Assembly (NCBI GenBank): GCA_029237695.1
Contig: CM055265.1
Span: 85,347,447 to 85,411,446 of the forward strand
Reading direction: 5' to 3'
Length of the DNA stretch: 64,000 bases
Origin: Conchocele bisecta
Taxonomy: Eukaryota > Mollusca > Bivalvia > Lucinida > Thyasiridae
The translations under genes and the position numbers were made by a program. The notes beneath the pieces are model-generated. The model did not search any database. It saw only the letters and a program-made list of their open reading frames with translations, and was not told the DNA's origin. Positions 1-9,995 of the stretch are shown piece after piece (positions within the stretch are counted from its first letter, which is position 1; the number at the start of each line of letters is the position of its first letter).

Positions 1-44
1 TCCGTCTGACACATTTCCAAATTTCCATATATATATATATATAC

Positions 45-140
45 AGTGAAATAGCGATGGCTCGAAATGCCACGGAACCGCACATTTATTACGAGTGATC
101 GCATCTTTCGAGCCATCGCATCTTTCGATTTTGTTATATT
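45..140. repeat. Short imperfect hairpin repeat
   Basis: Arms at 54-70 and 101-119 share GCGATGGCTCGAAA and its complement around a loop of about 30 bases. The 3' arm is followed by a repeated GCATCTTTCGA. A TATATA run ending in TACAGTG precedes the left arm, which would suit a TA-targeted MITE, but no second copy is visible here. Confidence 0.4.
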
Positions 141-349
141 TGCCGACTACTGTACCCGTCAGATTTAGGAAATAAAGAAAGCCCAGTAGAATGTATCCAT
201 GTTTTAGATGATTATACTATTTATTCGCAGATTAGTTATCATGCGAAATTAAATAAACTACATGTATTTACAAAACTGTCTTTATTTCAATTATTATATT
301 ATATATACAATGTATACTGATTTGCGTTTTGTTTTGGGTTATTATTATA

Positions 350-743
350 GGAATGAATGGCCTTTTTGTGGAATTTATCGGGGTATAAACTTGGAAAATT
401 CGCGGGAATACTGGACGAAGGCCAGTATAAACTTGGAAAATTCGCGGGAATACTGGACGAAGGCCAGGCCTTCGTCCAGTATTCCCGCGAATTTTCCAAG
501 TTTATACCCCGATAAATTCCACAAAAAGGCCATTCATTCCTGATAATTCCAGCATTTGAAATAAATTCATCAAGAAAATGTGTTTATTTTCCGTTTTCTT
601 AAGAATTATTTTAACTCCGCCTCACGGTTACGGAAAGTAGTTCGGCATATGGGAGTTTACTGGGATATAAATTTTGGACAGAGACTTGCTACGGGCCAAT
701 CAAATGTTAGGGAATTGTGTAAATATTTTTGTGCTGGAATTAT
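350..743 (+). mobile_element. Hairpin plus MITE unit, family 1, copy 1
   Basis: Two modules lie side by side. At 350-542 there is a near-perfect foldback whose arms start AGGAATGAATGG; a 42-base piece of the left arm is duplicated before the turn. At 544-743 a 200 bp module is bounded by the 12-base inverted repeat ATAATTCCAGCA. The same pair of modules recurs at 27956-28203 and 35851-36245 on the opposite strand, so they travel together. Reading frames across the arms encode the same peptide forwards and backwards and are not genes. Confidence 0.75.
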
Positions 744-785
744 GAATCAGTGTTTTTTTCAGTTAGCGCAATACTTATGGATTTG

Positions 786-1260
786 TACGGAGCCCCACAA
801 GTGACATGGACTTTTGTTTAATTAATTCGTTCCCACGATATAACAATTATTCCCTCAATTTAACAATTCGTTCCCTCGAATTAACAATTCGTTCCCACGA
901 TATAGCAATCCGTTCCCTCGAATTAAAAATTCGTTCCCTCGAATTAAAAATTCGTTCCCACGAAATGACAATTCGTTCCCTCAATTTAACAATTCGTTCC
1001 CACTAATTAATAATTCGTTCCCACGATATAACAATTTGTTCCCATAACACCTTGTTCCCACGAATTAACAATTCGTTCCCGTGGGAACGAATTGTTATTT
1101 CGTGGGAACGAATTGTTAAATTAAGGGAACGAATTGTTAATTCGTGGGAACGAATTGTTAATTCGTGGGAACGAATTGTTAAATTGAGGGAACGAATTGT
1201 CATTTCGTGGGAATTAATTAATAAAACAAATTAAGTCTGCGTCCCCTGCGGGGCTCGGTA
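786..1260. mobile_element. Inverted-repeat element with palindromic array core, family 2, copy 1
   Basis: The ends are related inverted repeats containing ACGGAGCCCC and GGGGCTCGGT. The core (about 822-1212) is an array of roughly 20 bp units containing TTCGTTCCC and GAATTAACAATTC. The units run in one orientation up to about 1080 and in the opposite orientation after it, so the whole element folds back. A second copy with the same ends and core lies at 62594-62884. No transposase is present, so it is probably non-autonomous. Confidence 0.75.
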
Positions 1261-1487
1261 AATTTGTGACCCGCTATGCTACTTTAAAACTACAGAGCTC
1301 ACGGTACTGAACGTATCATCATGATACTTGATAAGTGTGCATAAAAGTGATAGTTGATTTCAGCCATGAATACAAATGCAACAGGCACCGTTATATATAG
1401 AAGCATCAAGACACTTGTTGATCACCCCTCATTCAATTAACTCCGACAGTTTAGTTTTTGGATCATGTTTATTATTAGCCGATCTAT

Positions 1488-1754
1488 TTATAGATCGGCT
1501 AATATATTGGTCATCCATCGAATTCTGAAAAAGTTTGTAGCAACCCTTTTCTCCGCTATTCGATAATCTACGAACGCGAATTTTGCTGCATCACTTCCAC
1601 TGCATTTTTGGCCATTATCTCCGTTTAAAACTTTAAATATAGCCAAATAACACAATTTTGAATACGTAATGAGCTGAACGCCGGAAGAGATTGAACCCGG
1701 AAGTTGTTGTTGTTTAAGTCCATAGTTGGCTCTAATGGCCATATACGCCAACAT
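1488..1754 (-). CDS. Uncharacterised ORF conserved between two element copies
   Basis: An 88-codon frame inside copy A stays open in the second copy at 59413-59700 (95 codons). The two agree closely at both ends (N-terminal MLAYMAIRANYG, C-terminal RWMTNILADL) and differ mainly by a 7-codon in-frame gain or loss in the middle, plus a few substitutions. No domain is recognised. The frame reads into the terminal hairpin of the element, and a recent duplication alone could keep it open, so coding status is doubtful. Confidence 0.22.
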   Translation of the reverse strand: MLAYMAIRANYGLKQQQLPGSISSGVQLITYSKLCYLAIFKVLNGDNGQKCSGSDAAKFAFVDYRIAEKRVATNFFRIRWMTNILADL

Positions 1755-1853
1755 ACGCCGATTATTGGGCGAATTTAAAGCTTTTATTTATTAAACAGAA
1801 CAAGTTTCAGCCACGTATAATCGCGTAAAATGTGTTTATTCGGCTAATTTATA

Positions 1854-2952
1854 GTTTAAACATATTTTATTGCTCTTTTTTTTTTTTACAATTTACAATA
1901 ATTGTACAATAAACAAATTTCTGGTAAAGAGAGCAAACGGGTTGGGCTACAAGTTTGTACAACGTTAGCTACAGTCAAATGCTTATTACAAGTATTAAAC
2001 ATGTGGTATAATGACGGTGAAATATACGGTATAATGTAATGATATATAGAGCAAAAAACATGTACGAAAAATAAACGATAAAAAACAACAAAACAAGCAT
2101 GCATATATATTCGTGTTACACTCTCCAGTGAATTCAGACCGCTTGACATAAAAAAATCGGGCCACCATGTAAGTTGATTATTTTCCCTATAAAACAGAAA
2201 CATGTTAGTGAGTCTACTCATTATTGAAATTATTAAAACGACGAGTGAGTTTTATGTAGCGCTGAACTTCTTTGACAATGGTAGCATTCGATTCTTATTC
2301 TTTTGACTCGTCTCCAAACAGTATAGTATCTATTGACAAGGGGTTGTGTTGACGGGTTGCTGTAAACATTTGCTGGCGTTGTTGGTTGAATGATGTGCAT
2401 TTGAAAAAGTAGTGCTCGGCATTTTCAACGTCTTGTGTGCAGTGACATAATGGGGATTCTCGTAGATGATTTATAAATAGATCTGAATTTAAATTGCTAC
2501 ATTGATTTCTTATGCTGGCGTGATAAACTGATTGTGTTCTTTCACCTATCAGGTAGTATGCTGGAACAATTGCCGGTTTGAACAGCTGTTTTAGTTTGGC
2601 TTTAAATGTTGCTAAGGAGGGGGAATTCTTAATTTCGTCATCTAACTCGTTCCATAATGCTAATGAAGATGGTATAAAAGATTTAGAGTAGATTTCTGTT
2701 CGCCTGGCTAATGTAATACAATTGTTCCTATTACGCAATTCATATGGATTATTTTCTCCGACGAGTTGTGGGAATAGCTCGTGTAGATAGGTTGGAAGTT
2801 TACCTGCCTTTTCTTTGAATATTAACACTAATTTTTGTATTTTTCTTCGGTCTGATAGCGACACCCATCCAATTTCTTGGACAAGTTTATTAATTGAAAC
2901 TGAACGGGTTAGACCAGTAACTGTTCTAGCTGCTTCATATTGCAGTTTCATA
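1854..2952 (-). mobile_element. 5'-truncated LINE inserted in composite element A
   Basis: The insert is flanked by a 14 bp direct repeat, TCGGCTAATTTATA, at 1840-1853 and 2953-2966. The corresponding site in copy B (59314-59327) has this sequence once, so the breakpoints are clear. On the minus strand the element enters in coding sequence at 2952, ends its frame at 2295, has about 440 bases of 3' UTR, and ends in an A-rich tract, an AATAAA signal and ATATGTTTAAAC. It is a dead-on-arrival copy. A similar 3' end appears at about 48167. Confidence 0.85.
2295..2951 (-). pseudogene. LINE reverse transcriptase C-terminal fragment
   Basis: This 218-residue open frame is the C-terminal tail of a non-LTR retrotransposon polyprotein, downstream of the polymerase palm. 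It opens with the QYEAARTVTG and GWVSLSDRRK blocks typical of the post-RT region of mollusc LINEs and ends with a zinc-knuckle-like cluster: Cys169, Cys171, His180 and Cys185 (C-x-C-x8-H-x4-C). Endonuclease and catalytic RT domains are missing because of 5' truncation at the insertion junction. The first Met is therefore internal, not a true start. The frame is uninterrupted, which suggests a young insertion. Family assignment is from memory of the motif layout; the clade is unresolved. Confidence 0.8.
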
Positions 2953-3416
2953 TCGGCTAATTTATAATCGACCTCTGCTCAAAATCTCCTCCGACTAGCA
3001 ACCCCAGCATCTCGGGTTTATCCCATTGGATCGCGTATGCGCGTCATTTGACGCTAGTTAATATTCACAAAATTTTCCACCAATCAAAACGAAGAATTGC
3101 CCTTCATAGCGAACTTTGATTTGTTTACGTATCATGCAGGGAAGGCAGTGATGCATCCAGCACGCGCGATTGCGACAATCCCCCTTAAGTATTATCAATG
3201 CCGCAAATTATTGATTGTCTTGCGCCCGACATCGCGCAAAAAATCACGGATGGGCCCCTTTTTAAATGACCAGTGCGCACATTAAAAAAACGTAATTGAC
3301 TATTTAAACGTGCTGCGTATTTAAATCATTGGAAGGCGTGCAGTTCAATCGAGTTCGTTGAACGTAAGCTTCGAGTCGATTTAAACCATTTAAATCGATA
3401 AACAAGTGACAACGTT

Positions 3417-3935
3417 ATCAAGGCCAATCTGGGCATGTGCCTGAATACGCATGACGTCAATTCGACTGGTACATTTTGTTGAGTACGTTAATTAATATGG
3501 TCACTTTGTTAAGTAAAATTTGTATTCGACTGGACTGATGAATGGGATATCCCTTTGCTAAAAATATGTTTCTGCATGCCTAACTAATATCATGACCGTA
3601 TTATTATATTACATTTCCGTAAACTGTGTTGACAATATTGTGGCAATATGTGAACCTGTGCAGATATATGTAGATGAATATAGGACTATTAAAAAAAAAT
3701 CCGGGCTCCGGTAGCGAGCATTATTTTTCATTTTTTTTTTTAAAAATTTCAATTTTTTTTCCAAATGTTTATTTTTTTTTCTTCAATTTTTTTAAAAAAT
3801 TGATCAATTTTTTTTCTACATCAAATTTTATTTCCTATTAATATTGTTTTCGGGGCCCCAATTTTTCTAATAGAATTCAATTTCTTTTCTTGAGAATTTG
3901 GTTGGGGAGGAAATCAACACTTCTCTCACTTTTCC
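3417..3935. other. Copy A-specific AT-rich stretch
   Basis: No gene is visible. From about 3690 to 3860 it is dominated by T and A homopolymers after the phrase CCGGGCTCCGGTAGCGAGC. Copy B has different sequence at this position, including a possible SINE-like piece, so this segment was replaced or gained in one copy. Confidence 0.5.
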
Positions 3936-3974
3936 CTGAGATTCCGTAACTACTAAAATGTGGACATATATATA

Positions 3975-4450
3975 TTAAGTAATCTGGTAAATAGTCCTTC
4001 ATTGTCAATACTATACATCGATAATAACCTACCTCAGGCAATTGTATCTGTGCAATCCGTTACCCACAGGTCACACTCACGGTACTACATTGTATGATAC
4101 AACACTTGAATGTCGATCATTGTCTGAACTGTTATCATGTAATTGACAACTTTGAACGTGAAGTGGCCCTGATTCCGGGACGTCAAGATGCCTGTATTAA
4201 GCAGATGTGGCGTCGCGAAATTAAGGCCAATTCAGCTTTACCTACTACACTTAATCATATACATGATATATACTGCTCAAACTAGGTGCTAATTATTTAT
4301 TTTATATTGTATATTTACACATGCATTTGTTACCTAACATTTGAAAGTGACATATAGGTCCATAGGGCCGGGTGTTTTCGTCAATATTATATTGTACATA
4401 TTCCCTGTTTCGTTTAACACATGTCACTATAATAAACAAATTACTTACTT
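3975..4450 (+). mobile_element. LINE-like 3' fragment with TTAC-repeat tail
   Basis: This segment is absent from composite copy B, where the flanks meet at ACATATATTGAACC. It carries the end of an open frame (4028-4285), a 3' region with GTGACATATAGGTCC and GGGCCGGGTG, an AATAAA signal, and a short TTACTTACTT tail. The same 3' end with a longer tail occurs at 21930-22048. A short tandem-repeat tail is typical of several LINE clades, such as RTE and CR1. The target duplication, ATAT or slightly longer, is blurred by the TA-rich site. Confidence 0.65.
4028..4285 (+). pseudogene. C-terminal remnant of an unrecognised retroelement protein
   Basis: The frame opens after a stop at 4025-4027 and runs 85 codons without needing its internal Met at 4094. 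It contains two Cys residues in HCLNCYHV and ends IHDIYCSN. It sits directly upstream of a retroelement-style 3' UTR and tail, so it is probably the truncated end of the element's protein. The family is not recognised. Confidence 0.4.
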
Positions 4451-4599
4451 ATATTGAACCCTGATTTGATCGGCTAATAACATCATGCTCTGCATGACTT
4501 TTCATTTGTTGTTGTTTGTTATAACCAGAGGTTCAATGCTATGGAGTTGAACCTTGAGAGATTATAGAATGAAGTAATATGATAAATGACACTGAAATG

Positions 4600-4668
4600 C
4601 AGTGAAATCTGTCTAAACAGGACAACCTGGGAGGAACCCAGTGTGTCCAGCTTAGAGAAGTTCCACTG
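4600..4668. mobile_element. CAGTG hairpin MITE (pogo-like ends), degenerate copy
   Basis: A roughly 70 bp palindrome runs from CAGTGAAATCTGTCTAAAC to TTCCACTG, with GGACA..TGTCC inside. It is a diverged member of the family seen more cleanly at 5708, 19779 and 47280. Confidence 0.65.
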
Positions 4669-4956
4669 TAATTAAGCACTCCATGAATTTGTATGATTTT
4701 CAATCATGAACAGACACGATAATTAAATAAATTACAGTGAACCCGATCTAAATTAAACACAATGGGTGTGCGGTTTTGACTGATCTAGTATATGGCTATA
4801 CTGCTAGCAAAATCAAAACGCCCCGTTTTATAGCAATAGTCTGAATTTCAGTCTGAATTTCGTGGAACAGTCAGAAAACAGGCTTGATTTACAAACAGAT
4901 AATATTCTACGAAAATGAAAACAACACTTTAACGCTTAGACGGCTACACACAACAA

Positions 4957-5148
4957 TTGTCGTCTTCTGTTGCTTTTATATGTTGCGTTATTTCTCAATA
5001 AAAACATGTTTTAACAGCACTTCAGAATCATTTGCAATGGAAATGATTCTGAAGTGCTGTCAATGCATGTTGTAAATTATTTTAAAGTTCTGTCAAAACA
5101 TGCTTTTGATGATAAAAATGGAAAATAGAAAACAAACAGCAGACGACA
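4957..5148. mobile_element. MITE with central 25 bp hairpin
   Basis: The outer ends TTGTCGTCTTCTGTTG and CAACAGCAGACGACAA-like sequence are inverted. The centre (5010-5063) is a near-perfect hairpin with arms ACAGCACTTCAGAATCATTT. A related half with an AACAGCAGACGGCAA end is at 52390-52500. Confidence 0.55.
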
Positions 5149-5192
5149 AACCATTAAGATAGCGGTGTAAGCGTTCATATCCGATAACATAG

Positions 5193-5533
5193 CATAGGTC
5201 TGTAAATAGGACCGAGGTCTATAGATACATTAAATATGCATACAAGCATCAATCAATTAAAAAATATATGTATAATTGTATATGTGTATAATATAGATGG
5301 AGTTAAAAAATATTAGCTTATTTTGATTTCATTTATTGATGCTTTTATGCATATAAGAAAAAAATAAGCTAAACATTTTTTTTACTCCCTTTATATACAC
5401 ATATACATGTACATGTATATGTGTATATAGAGAGAGTAACACAAAATATTAGCCTATTTTGTTTTCATTTATTATTGCTTTTATGCATATGTAATGTATT
5501 TATAGACCTCGGTCCGGTACTTCAACCTGTGGT
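5193..5533. mobile_element. GTTGAAGTAACGGACC MITE, family 4
   Basis: This AT-rich element folds back around about 5410 and ends GACCTCGGTCCGGTACTTCAACC. The left end keeps only the inner GGACCGAGGTCTATAG part. Internal TTAGCTTATTTTG and ATTGATGCTTTTATGCATA blocks are repeated in both orientations. Relatives are at 8996, 56748 and 58413. Confidence 0.6.
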
Positions 5534-5707
5534 ACGAGGCAGATGGCTGATTATCTCTCGTACATGCGGACAACCGTGCTGTAAGTAATTTATCCCACGC
5601 CCATACCTGTACCATATCTAGTTTTCCTCATAACCAGGGGACACAACTCGGGAATGCGGATGACGTCAGATACGTACAGATCAAGATACTCTGTATCGGC
5701 TTCAATA

Positions 5708-5776
5708 CAGTGGAACCTCTCCAAACGGGACACCCTGTGAGGTCCCCAGGGTGTCCAGTTTGGACATGTTCCACTG
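5708..5776. mobile_element. CAGTGGAACC hairpin MITE (pogo-like ends)
   Basis: A 69 bp near-perfect palindrome runs from CAGTGGAACCTCTCC to TGTTCCACTG and is bounded by TA on both sides. TA plus CAGTGGAACCTC resembles the ends of Tc1/mariner-pogo elements; this is inference. A half copy with GTGTCCGGTTTAGAGAGG lies at 5893-5922. Confidence 0.7.
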
Positions 5777-6124
5777 TAAGTGGATATGTGGATTTATGAC
5801 ACATTCTAGTGTTTTACAATCATGAAAAGTCACTATAATCAGAGGTATATAACAGCGAAACACATTTAAGTTAATCATCCATATTTTCCCCAGTGTCCGG
5901 TTTAGAGAGGTTGTACCGTATTTCAATTTTGTTTTCAGGTTTGGCAAACCACAGTTGAGTCCGGCCGTTTTCACCACCGTGACGTTGGTTGGGAATGAGA
6001 AGCAAATATATCTTTGGTTTTGGCATCATGTGGAATTTACTAGTATATGTGCAGTTTGGTGGTATCAAACTGCCATATTTTCTGTGACAGGTGACAGGTG
6101 ACGAAATTTTCAGTGCAATTGCTG

Positions 6125-6260
6125 AATTATATTCCGCATTTGTCCTGGTAACTTCGGTCACCTTTCGACGTTATTTACGGAAAATATCGTATATTTTGTA
6201 AATATTTTTCATGAGATATCACACATCTTCGAAACTATAAAATCGCATGGCGCGTCTCTT
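6125..6260. mobile_element. Half copy of GAGACACGCC MITE, family 5
   Basis: The right half of a palindromic family is present: TTTACGGAAAATATCGTA, then TCATGAGATATC, then ATCGCATGGCGCGTCTC. Fuller copies are at 48632 and 60229. The left arm is missing or diverged beyond recognition. Confidence 0.55.
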
Positions 6261-6306
6261 ATATAAAATATCGTACATCGGATTCATAGTCCATATATAT
6301 ATTTAT

Positions 6307-6492
6307 GGAACGCCAAATTTACATAAACTCGAATAATTATTGCTAGATCTAAATAATTAGAACTAGCATTACATAATTAGAGCTAGAATTAAATATTTAG
6401 AGCTAGCATTAAGTACATGTATACTTATAGAGCTAGCATTAACTATTTAGAGCTAGCATTCATTATTTGAGTTTATGTAGAGTTGTTGTTCC
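6307..6492. mobile_element. GGAACGCC element with GCTAGC array core, copy 1
   Basis: The left end is GGAACGCCAAATTTACATAA and the right end is its diverged complement. Inside is an array of about 17-20 bp units containing AGAGCTAGCATTAA. A second, independent element of the same family starts two bases later. Confidence 0.75.
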
Positions 6493-6493
6493 T

Positions 6494-6664
6494 GGAACGC
6501 CGAATCTACATAAACTCAAATGAGTATTACTAGCTCTAAGTAAAGAGTAAATTGATTTAGAGAGCTCTTCAAATTATTTGGTGCTAGCTCTTAACTATTT
6601 AATGCTAGCTGTAATTGTTTAGAGCTAGCATTAATACTTTGAGTTTGTGTAGATTTGGCTTTCC
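6494..6664. mobile_element. GGAACGCC element with GCTAGC array core, copy 2
   Basis: The ends are GGAACGCCGAATCTACATAA and its complement, finishing GGCTTTCC. The core mixes AGAGAGCTCTTC with TGCTAGCT units. It abuts copy 1 with one base between them, in tandem. Confidence 0.75.
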
Positions 6665-7016
6665 ATATATATCTATTCCCTGATTACCCGGGTATCTCTA
6701 CGATCACACAGACAGTGATGGTGTCCGGTGGCCACGGTACCCGTGACCATACCCAATTGCACCGTTACCACTATCAAACACTGTGTGCACACCGTGCAGA
6801 TAGACACGTGATATACGCCGCGATACGCACTTGGATATCGTAGATTCGCCATTAAGATATAGCACGGGGATTCTGGTCACCTGGTACCCCGGTACCCTTT
6901 CATGTTGACCACGGATACGGTAGGCCATTAAACTCGAAGCAACAACAACAAAAATCATGGTGACCATTGCTGGTTTGGTACATGCCCATGTATATGCACA
7001 CATCTGACTGTATATG

Positions 7017-7233
7017 CATGGGCGGATACAGGGGGGGGGGCGGACCCGGCGCGCCCCCCCCCCCCCCTAAAATTATCCGAGTAAAGATTTTTTTACCAGT
7101 TTCAAGGCACGTTTCATGCCAAGTGCCATGTATTCCATGCATTTTTCGGGCTTAGCTCGTTCGATAATATAGTCAAGTATTGCAAAATAGTTATGCCTCC
7201 CCCCCCTAACCCGAAATCCTGGATCCGCGCCTG
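7017..7233. mobile_element. hAT-like MITE with GGCGGAT ends
   Basis: The left end CATGGGCGGATACAGG and right end CCTGGATCCGCGCCTG are inverted copies of each other. A G-run next to the left end and C-runs inside both ends fit a widespread hAT-type MITE design; the hAT call is inference. A 10-base G run (7031-7040) and 14-base C run (7054-7067) make the local sequence unreliable. No clean 8 bp target duplication is visible. Confidence 0.5.
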
Positions 7234-7282
7234 ATATGGTGAAAGTGCGTCCTTTTGTCCTTTTCAACCAGTGCAGACCCAA

Positions 7283-7499
7283 GGGCCCGTTTCACTAAAC
7301 TTCGTACAACTAAAATGTTCGTAAGTGCAAATTTATGATAGTATGTAAATTTCACATTAACAATGCGTTCTTGTAAACAATTATTGGATTTAACATGTAT
7401 TGAGCATAGGCTGTAAATCAATCAATCGAAATTTACAGACTATTCTAAATATGCACTTACGAACATTTTATTCGTACGAAGTTTAGCGAAACGGCCCCC
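7283..7499. mobile_element. GGGCCCGTTTCACTAAAC MITE, family 7
   Basis: A roughly 215 bp foldback has arms GGGCCCGTTTCACTAAAC, ACTAAAATGTTCGTAAGTGC, and a centre holding ATTATTGGATTT and TTGAGCATAGGCT. This is one of the commonest families here, with other full or partial copies at 21339, 21783, 51957, 53183, 55457, 57045 and 63104. It is non-autonomous and of unknown superfamily. Confidence 0.75.
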
Positions 7500-7864
7500 A
7501 GATATGCATGCGCAGCATCACCTACTATTATGGTTGTCAAAGAGAATATTTTATAGCAAGTTAACTGTGTTGATAAATCGAATTGCAGTGGTAAACTATT
7601 CAAAATACATACATGTACAGTATGTAAAATGACTTGTCGTCAGTACTCCCATCAGTTCCAACGGCATTGACAGAAAGTTATTACAACACGTTTGAATGAT
7701 AGCTGTAAACAATGCTTGGAAAAAGAAACAAACATGAAATATATAAATATTTACAAGTTACAACGACATAATTATGTATAGTTAGTTAGTCGCATTAAAC
7801 GTGGCTGTGACTGCGTGGAGAAATGGGGATTTATGGATTAAGCGACTAGTGTAACCACAAATAT

Positions 7865-8391
7865 AGAGAATAGTAGGTTAGTGTCGTGAATGGGAAAAAA
7901 TATCCGGCAAGGCTCAAGAATTTCTTTATTTCTCATCAGAAGTATATGTTGTGACCACTCATACCACTCATTTGAACCGTCTCGCCGAGACGGTTCAAAT
8001 GAGTGGTCACAACATATACTTTGGTTCAGAAATAAGGAAAATAGATAGAGAATAGTAGGTTAGTGTCGTGAATGGGAAAAAATATCCGGCAAGGCTCAAG
8101 AATTTCTTTATTTCTCATCAGAAGTATATGTTGTGACCACTCATTTGAACCGTCTCGCCGAGACGGTTCAAATGAGTGATCACAACATATACTTTGGTTC
8201 AGAAATAAGGAAAATAGATAGAGAATAGTAGGTTAGTGTCGTGAATGGGAAAAAATATCCGGCAAGGCTCAAGAATTTCTTTATTTCTCATCTGAAGTAT
8301 ATGTTGTGACCACTCATTTGAACCGTCTCGCCGAGACGGTTCAAATGAGTGGTCACAACATATACTTTGGTTCAGAATAAGGAAAATAGAT
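7865..8391 (+). repeat. Three tandem ~175 bp units, each with an internal hairpin
   Basis: Units begin at 7865, 8047 and 8220 (182, 173 and 172 bp) with AGAGAATAGTAGGTTAGTG. Each contains a hairpin whose arms include GTATATGTTGTGACCACTCA and whose tip is CGTCTCGCCGAGACG. The first unit has a 9-base stutter (CATACCACT) in the left arm. The array joins a fourth unit of different interior at 8392. The hairpin alone recurs at 25376-25445. Confidence 0.85.
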
Positions 8392-8654
8392 AGAGAATAG
8401 TAGGTTAGTGCCGTGAATGGGAAAAAATATCTGGCGCGGATCAGGAAACGGGATGGGCGAGGCTCTGCCGAGAACATCCCGTTTCCGTGCCGCGCCAGAT
8501 ATGTTTTCCCATTCACGGCACTAACCTACTATTCTATTTATCCAGTCAACACCTACAAATGGCTGTAAAATGCAAAAACAGTATTGACTGGATATAAAAA
8601 ATGTTTCACGGCACCGTGTTTCACGGCACATACGCACTGTGTTGACGGCATAAA
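8392..8654. mobile_element. GAATAGTAGG / GTCAACAC double MITE, family 8
   Basis: The first half (8392-8533) is a foldback with arms AGAATAGTAGGTTAGTGCCG and ATCTGGCGCGG. The second half starts TATCCAGTCAACACC and ends GTGTTGACGGCATAAA. The same pair of halves is adjacent at 22291-22596 and, reversed and partly truncated, at 26463-26737. Confidence 0.75.
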
Positions 8655-8716
8655 CATGTATTTACACCTTCCATAAATTCATAATGAAAAGGCCCATTCG
8701 ACGTATTGCGCTTACA

Positions 8717-8970
8717 TCCCAATACAATACATTAGAGCCACGTGACGTCGCGCCATGTTGTTGATTGGTTAAAATTCGTTTGATTTCCACGAGGTTGTCA
8801 ATAACTGCACGCAATTGACCGGCAACGTCGCTGTTCCGGGAATTGCGACAAAATGACGTAAAACAAGATTATTCTTAATTTAACGCCATATTTAGTTATT
8901 TACATTTTTGGAACTATCAGAAATTGTAGTGTAAATATAAGTAATAAAACGATGGGATGTTGCCCAACAG
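8717..8970. mobile_element. Dispersed repeat ending CCCATGGTTTTATTNCTT
   Basis: It shares CCCAATACAATACATTA, AATTGCGACAAAATG, TTTAACGCCATATTT and GTGTAAATATAAGTAATAAA with 54662-54833 in the opposite orientation. The inner 100 bases are specific to this copy. No coding potential is seen. Confidence 0.6.
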
Positions 8971-8995
8971 CCCATGGTTTTATTCCTTCAGTTTG

Positions 8996-9232
8996 CACAG
9001 GTTGAAGTAAGTAACGGACCAAAGTCTTTAAATGCATTAAATATACATAAAAGTACGTATTGATCAGTAAGTGAAAAATAATTAAGTTAATGCATGTTTT
9101 TTACTCCTAAATGACTATACTATTGTCTTTCAACAGGGAGTAAAAATAAACATTCATTCATTTATTTGTTTTCACATACTGAAACTGGTATATTTAATGC
9201 TTTATATACATTGGTCTGTTATTTCAACCTAT
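8996..9232. mobile_element. GTTGAAGTAACGGACC MITE, family 4
   Basis: The ends are CACAGGTTGAAGTAAGTAAC and ATTTCAACCTATG. Inner inverted blocks include TGCATTAAATATACATA and TACTCC..GGGAGTA. It is the most complete family 4 copy in the first 10 kb. Confidence 0.65.
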
Positions 9233-9518
9233 GAGTGTATGTACAGTGTACGTTTAAAGTTAAATTGATGCCATATATTTGAGTCATCTTGTTGAAGTCT
9301 AGTGACGAATTGTCCCACGTTGAATTTGAGAACACGACTATAAAATTGACGTACGTTTAACAATGGGGTCAAATTGGAAAATTGTATGGTATATTCGTAC
9401 TCGACTACGCCTCGAAGACGGACAACGGAAATTTGCCACCAGATATGTCGTAAAGAGACACTCAAACCGTCACAGGTACTAAGTGACTCCAAAATAAGTT
9501 TGATGTGTATGTATGTGA

Positions 9519-9597
9519 CTGTTATTGGAGATACGGGGTTCTGAGTTTGCGACCAGTGTAGATCCAGATCATACTGTGAATCCAGGATCTGCATGTG
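9519..9597. mobile_element. Partial ADPDQT-family MITE
   Basis: It shares TGGAGATACGGGGTT, GCGACCAGTGTAGATCCAGA and AGGATCTGCATG with the full copy that begins 30 bases later. Central and right parts are lost. Confidence 0.55.
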
Positions 9598-9626
9598 ACT
9601 CCGAAATAAGGTTGATACATATATAT

Positions 9627-9869
9627 GTGGCTGAAACAGGAGAAATTGGGAGTATTTCTTTTGTGACCTGTGTAGATCCAGATCAGCCTGTGCATCTGCA
9701 CAGTCTGATCAGGATCTGCACAGTTCGCCATTTCATTAATGAAACGCACGGCATGCTTCTAACAAGCAATACACACGTAGATCGCTACCAGGCTACAGGA
9801 GTGTGCTGAATGATCTGGATCTACGCTGGTCACAAAACCCATAAGGCCCATCTCTTCAGTCACAGCCAC
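9627..9869. mobile_element. ADPDQT-family MITE, full copy
   Basis: A roughly 240 bp element runs from GTGGCTGAAACAGGAGAAAT to TCAGTCACAGCCAC (inverted). It contains the signature GTAGATCCAGATCAGCCTGT, a CTGATCAGGATCTGCAC block, GAAACGC, CTTCTAACAAGCAAT and a closing ACGCTGGTCACAAAACCCAT. One frame reads as the ADPDQT-like peptide on the minus strand. It is the most abundant family in the window, with fuller copies at 18970, 27363, 42706, 53914, 60041 and 63523. Confidence 0.8.
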
Positions 9870-9995
9870 GCAAGTGATGTCAATGTCAAAATAACAATTA
9901 TTTGACAGTATATAGGGCTCCGGATTGGAAAATATGTACCATTAGGCGTTGCAACGAGGCGAGATATTGGTCCAATGGCACGGTCACTCCATATA

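Larger units (their letters stand above)
1472..4480 (-). mobile_element. Composite element bounded by TTATTAGCCGATC, copy A
   Basis: The stretch starts with TTATTAGCCGATC (1472-1484) and ends with its complement (4468-4480). A 28-base hairpin sits just inside the left end. It matches 58593-59716 in reverse orientation over 1472-1853, 2953 to about 3417, about 3935-3974 and 4451-4480. Copy A is longer because it carries a LINE at 1854-2952 and a second LINE-like insert at 3975-4450. About 25 bases beyond 4480 (CATCATGCTCTGCATGAC) are also shared with copy B, so the true end may lie near 4506. The middle section about 3420-3935 is not shared with copy B. Superfamily unknown. Confidence 0.7.

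Noticed and set aside
262..543. Overlapping 93- and 66-codon frames with the same peptide on both strands
   Set aside because: They run through the arms of a hairpin, so the repeated peptide is a result of the inverted repeat.
806..1234. Repetitive TIRSLELTIRS-type peptides
   Set aside because: Translation of the 20 bp palindromic array; the same array on the other strand gives similar peptides.
786..1260. Bacterial or plasmid origin-type iterons
   Set aside because: The direct and inverted 20 bp units are framed by transposon-like ends and recur elsewhere; all other evidence is eukaryotic.
6704..7142. Proline-rich frames around 7.0 kb
   Set aside because: They depend on poly-C and poly-G runs in a hAT-like MITE.
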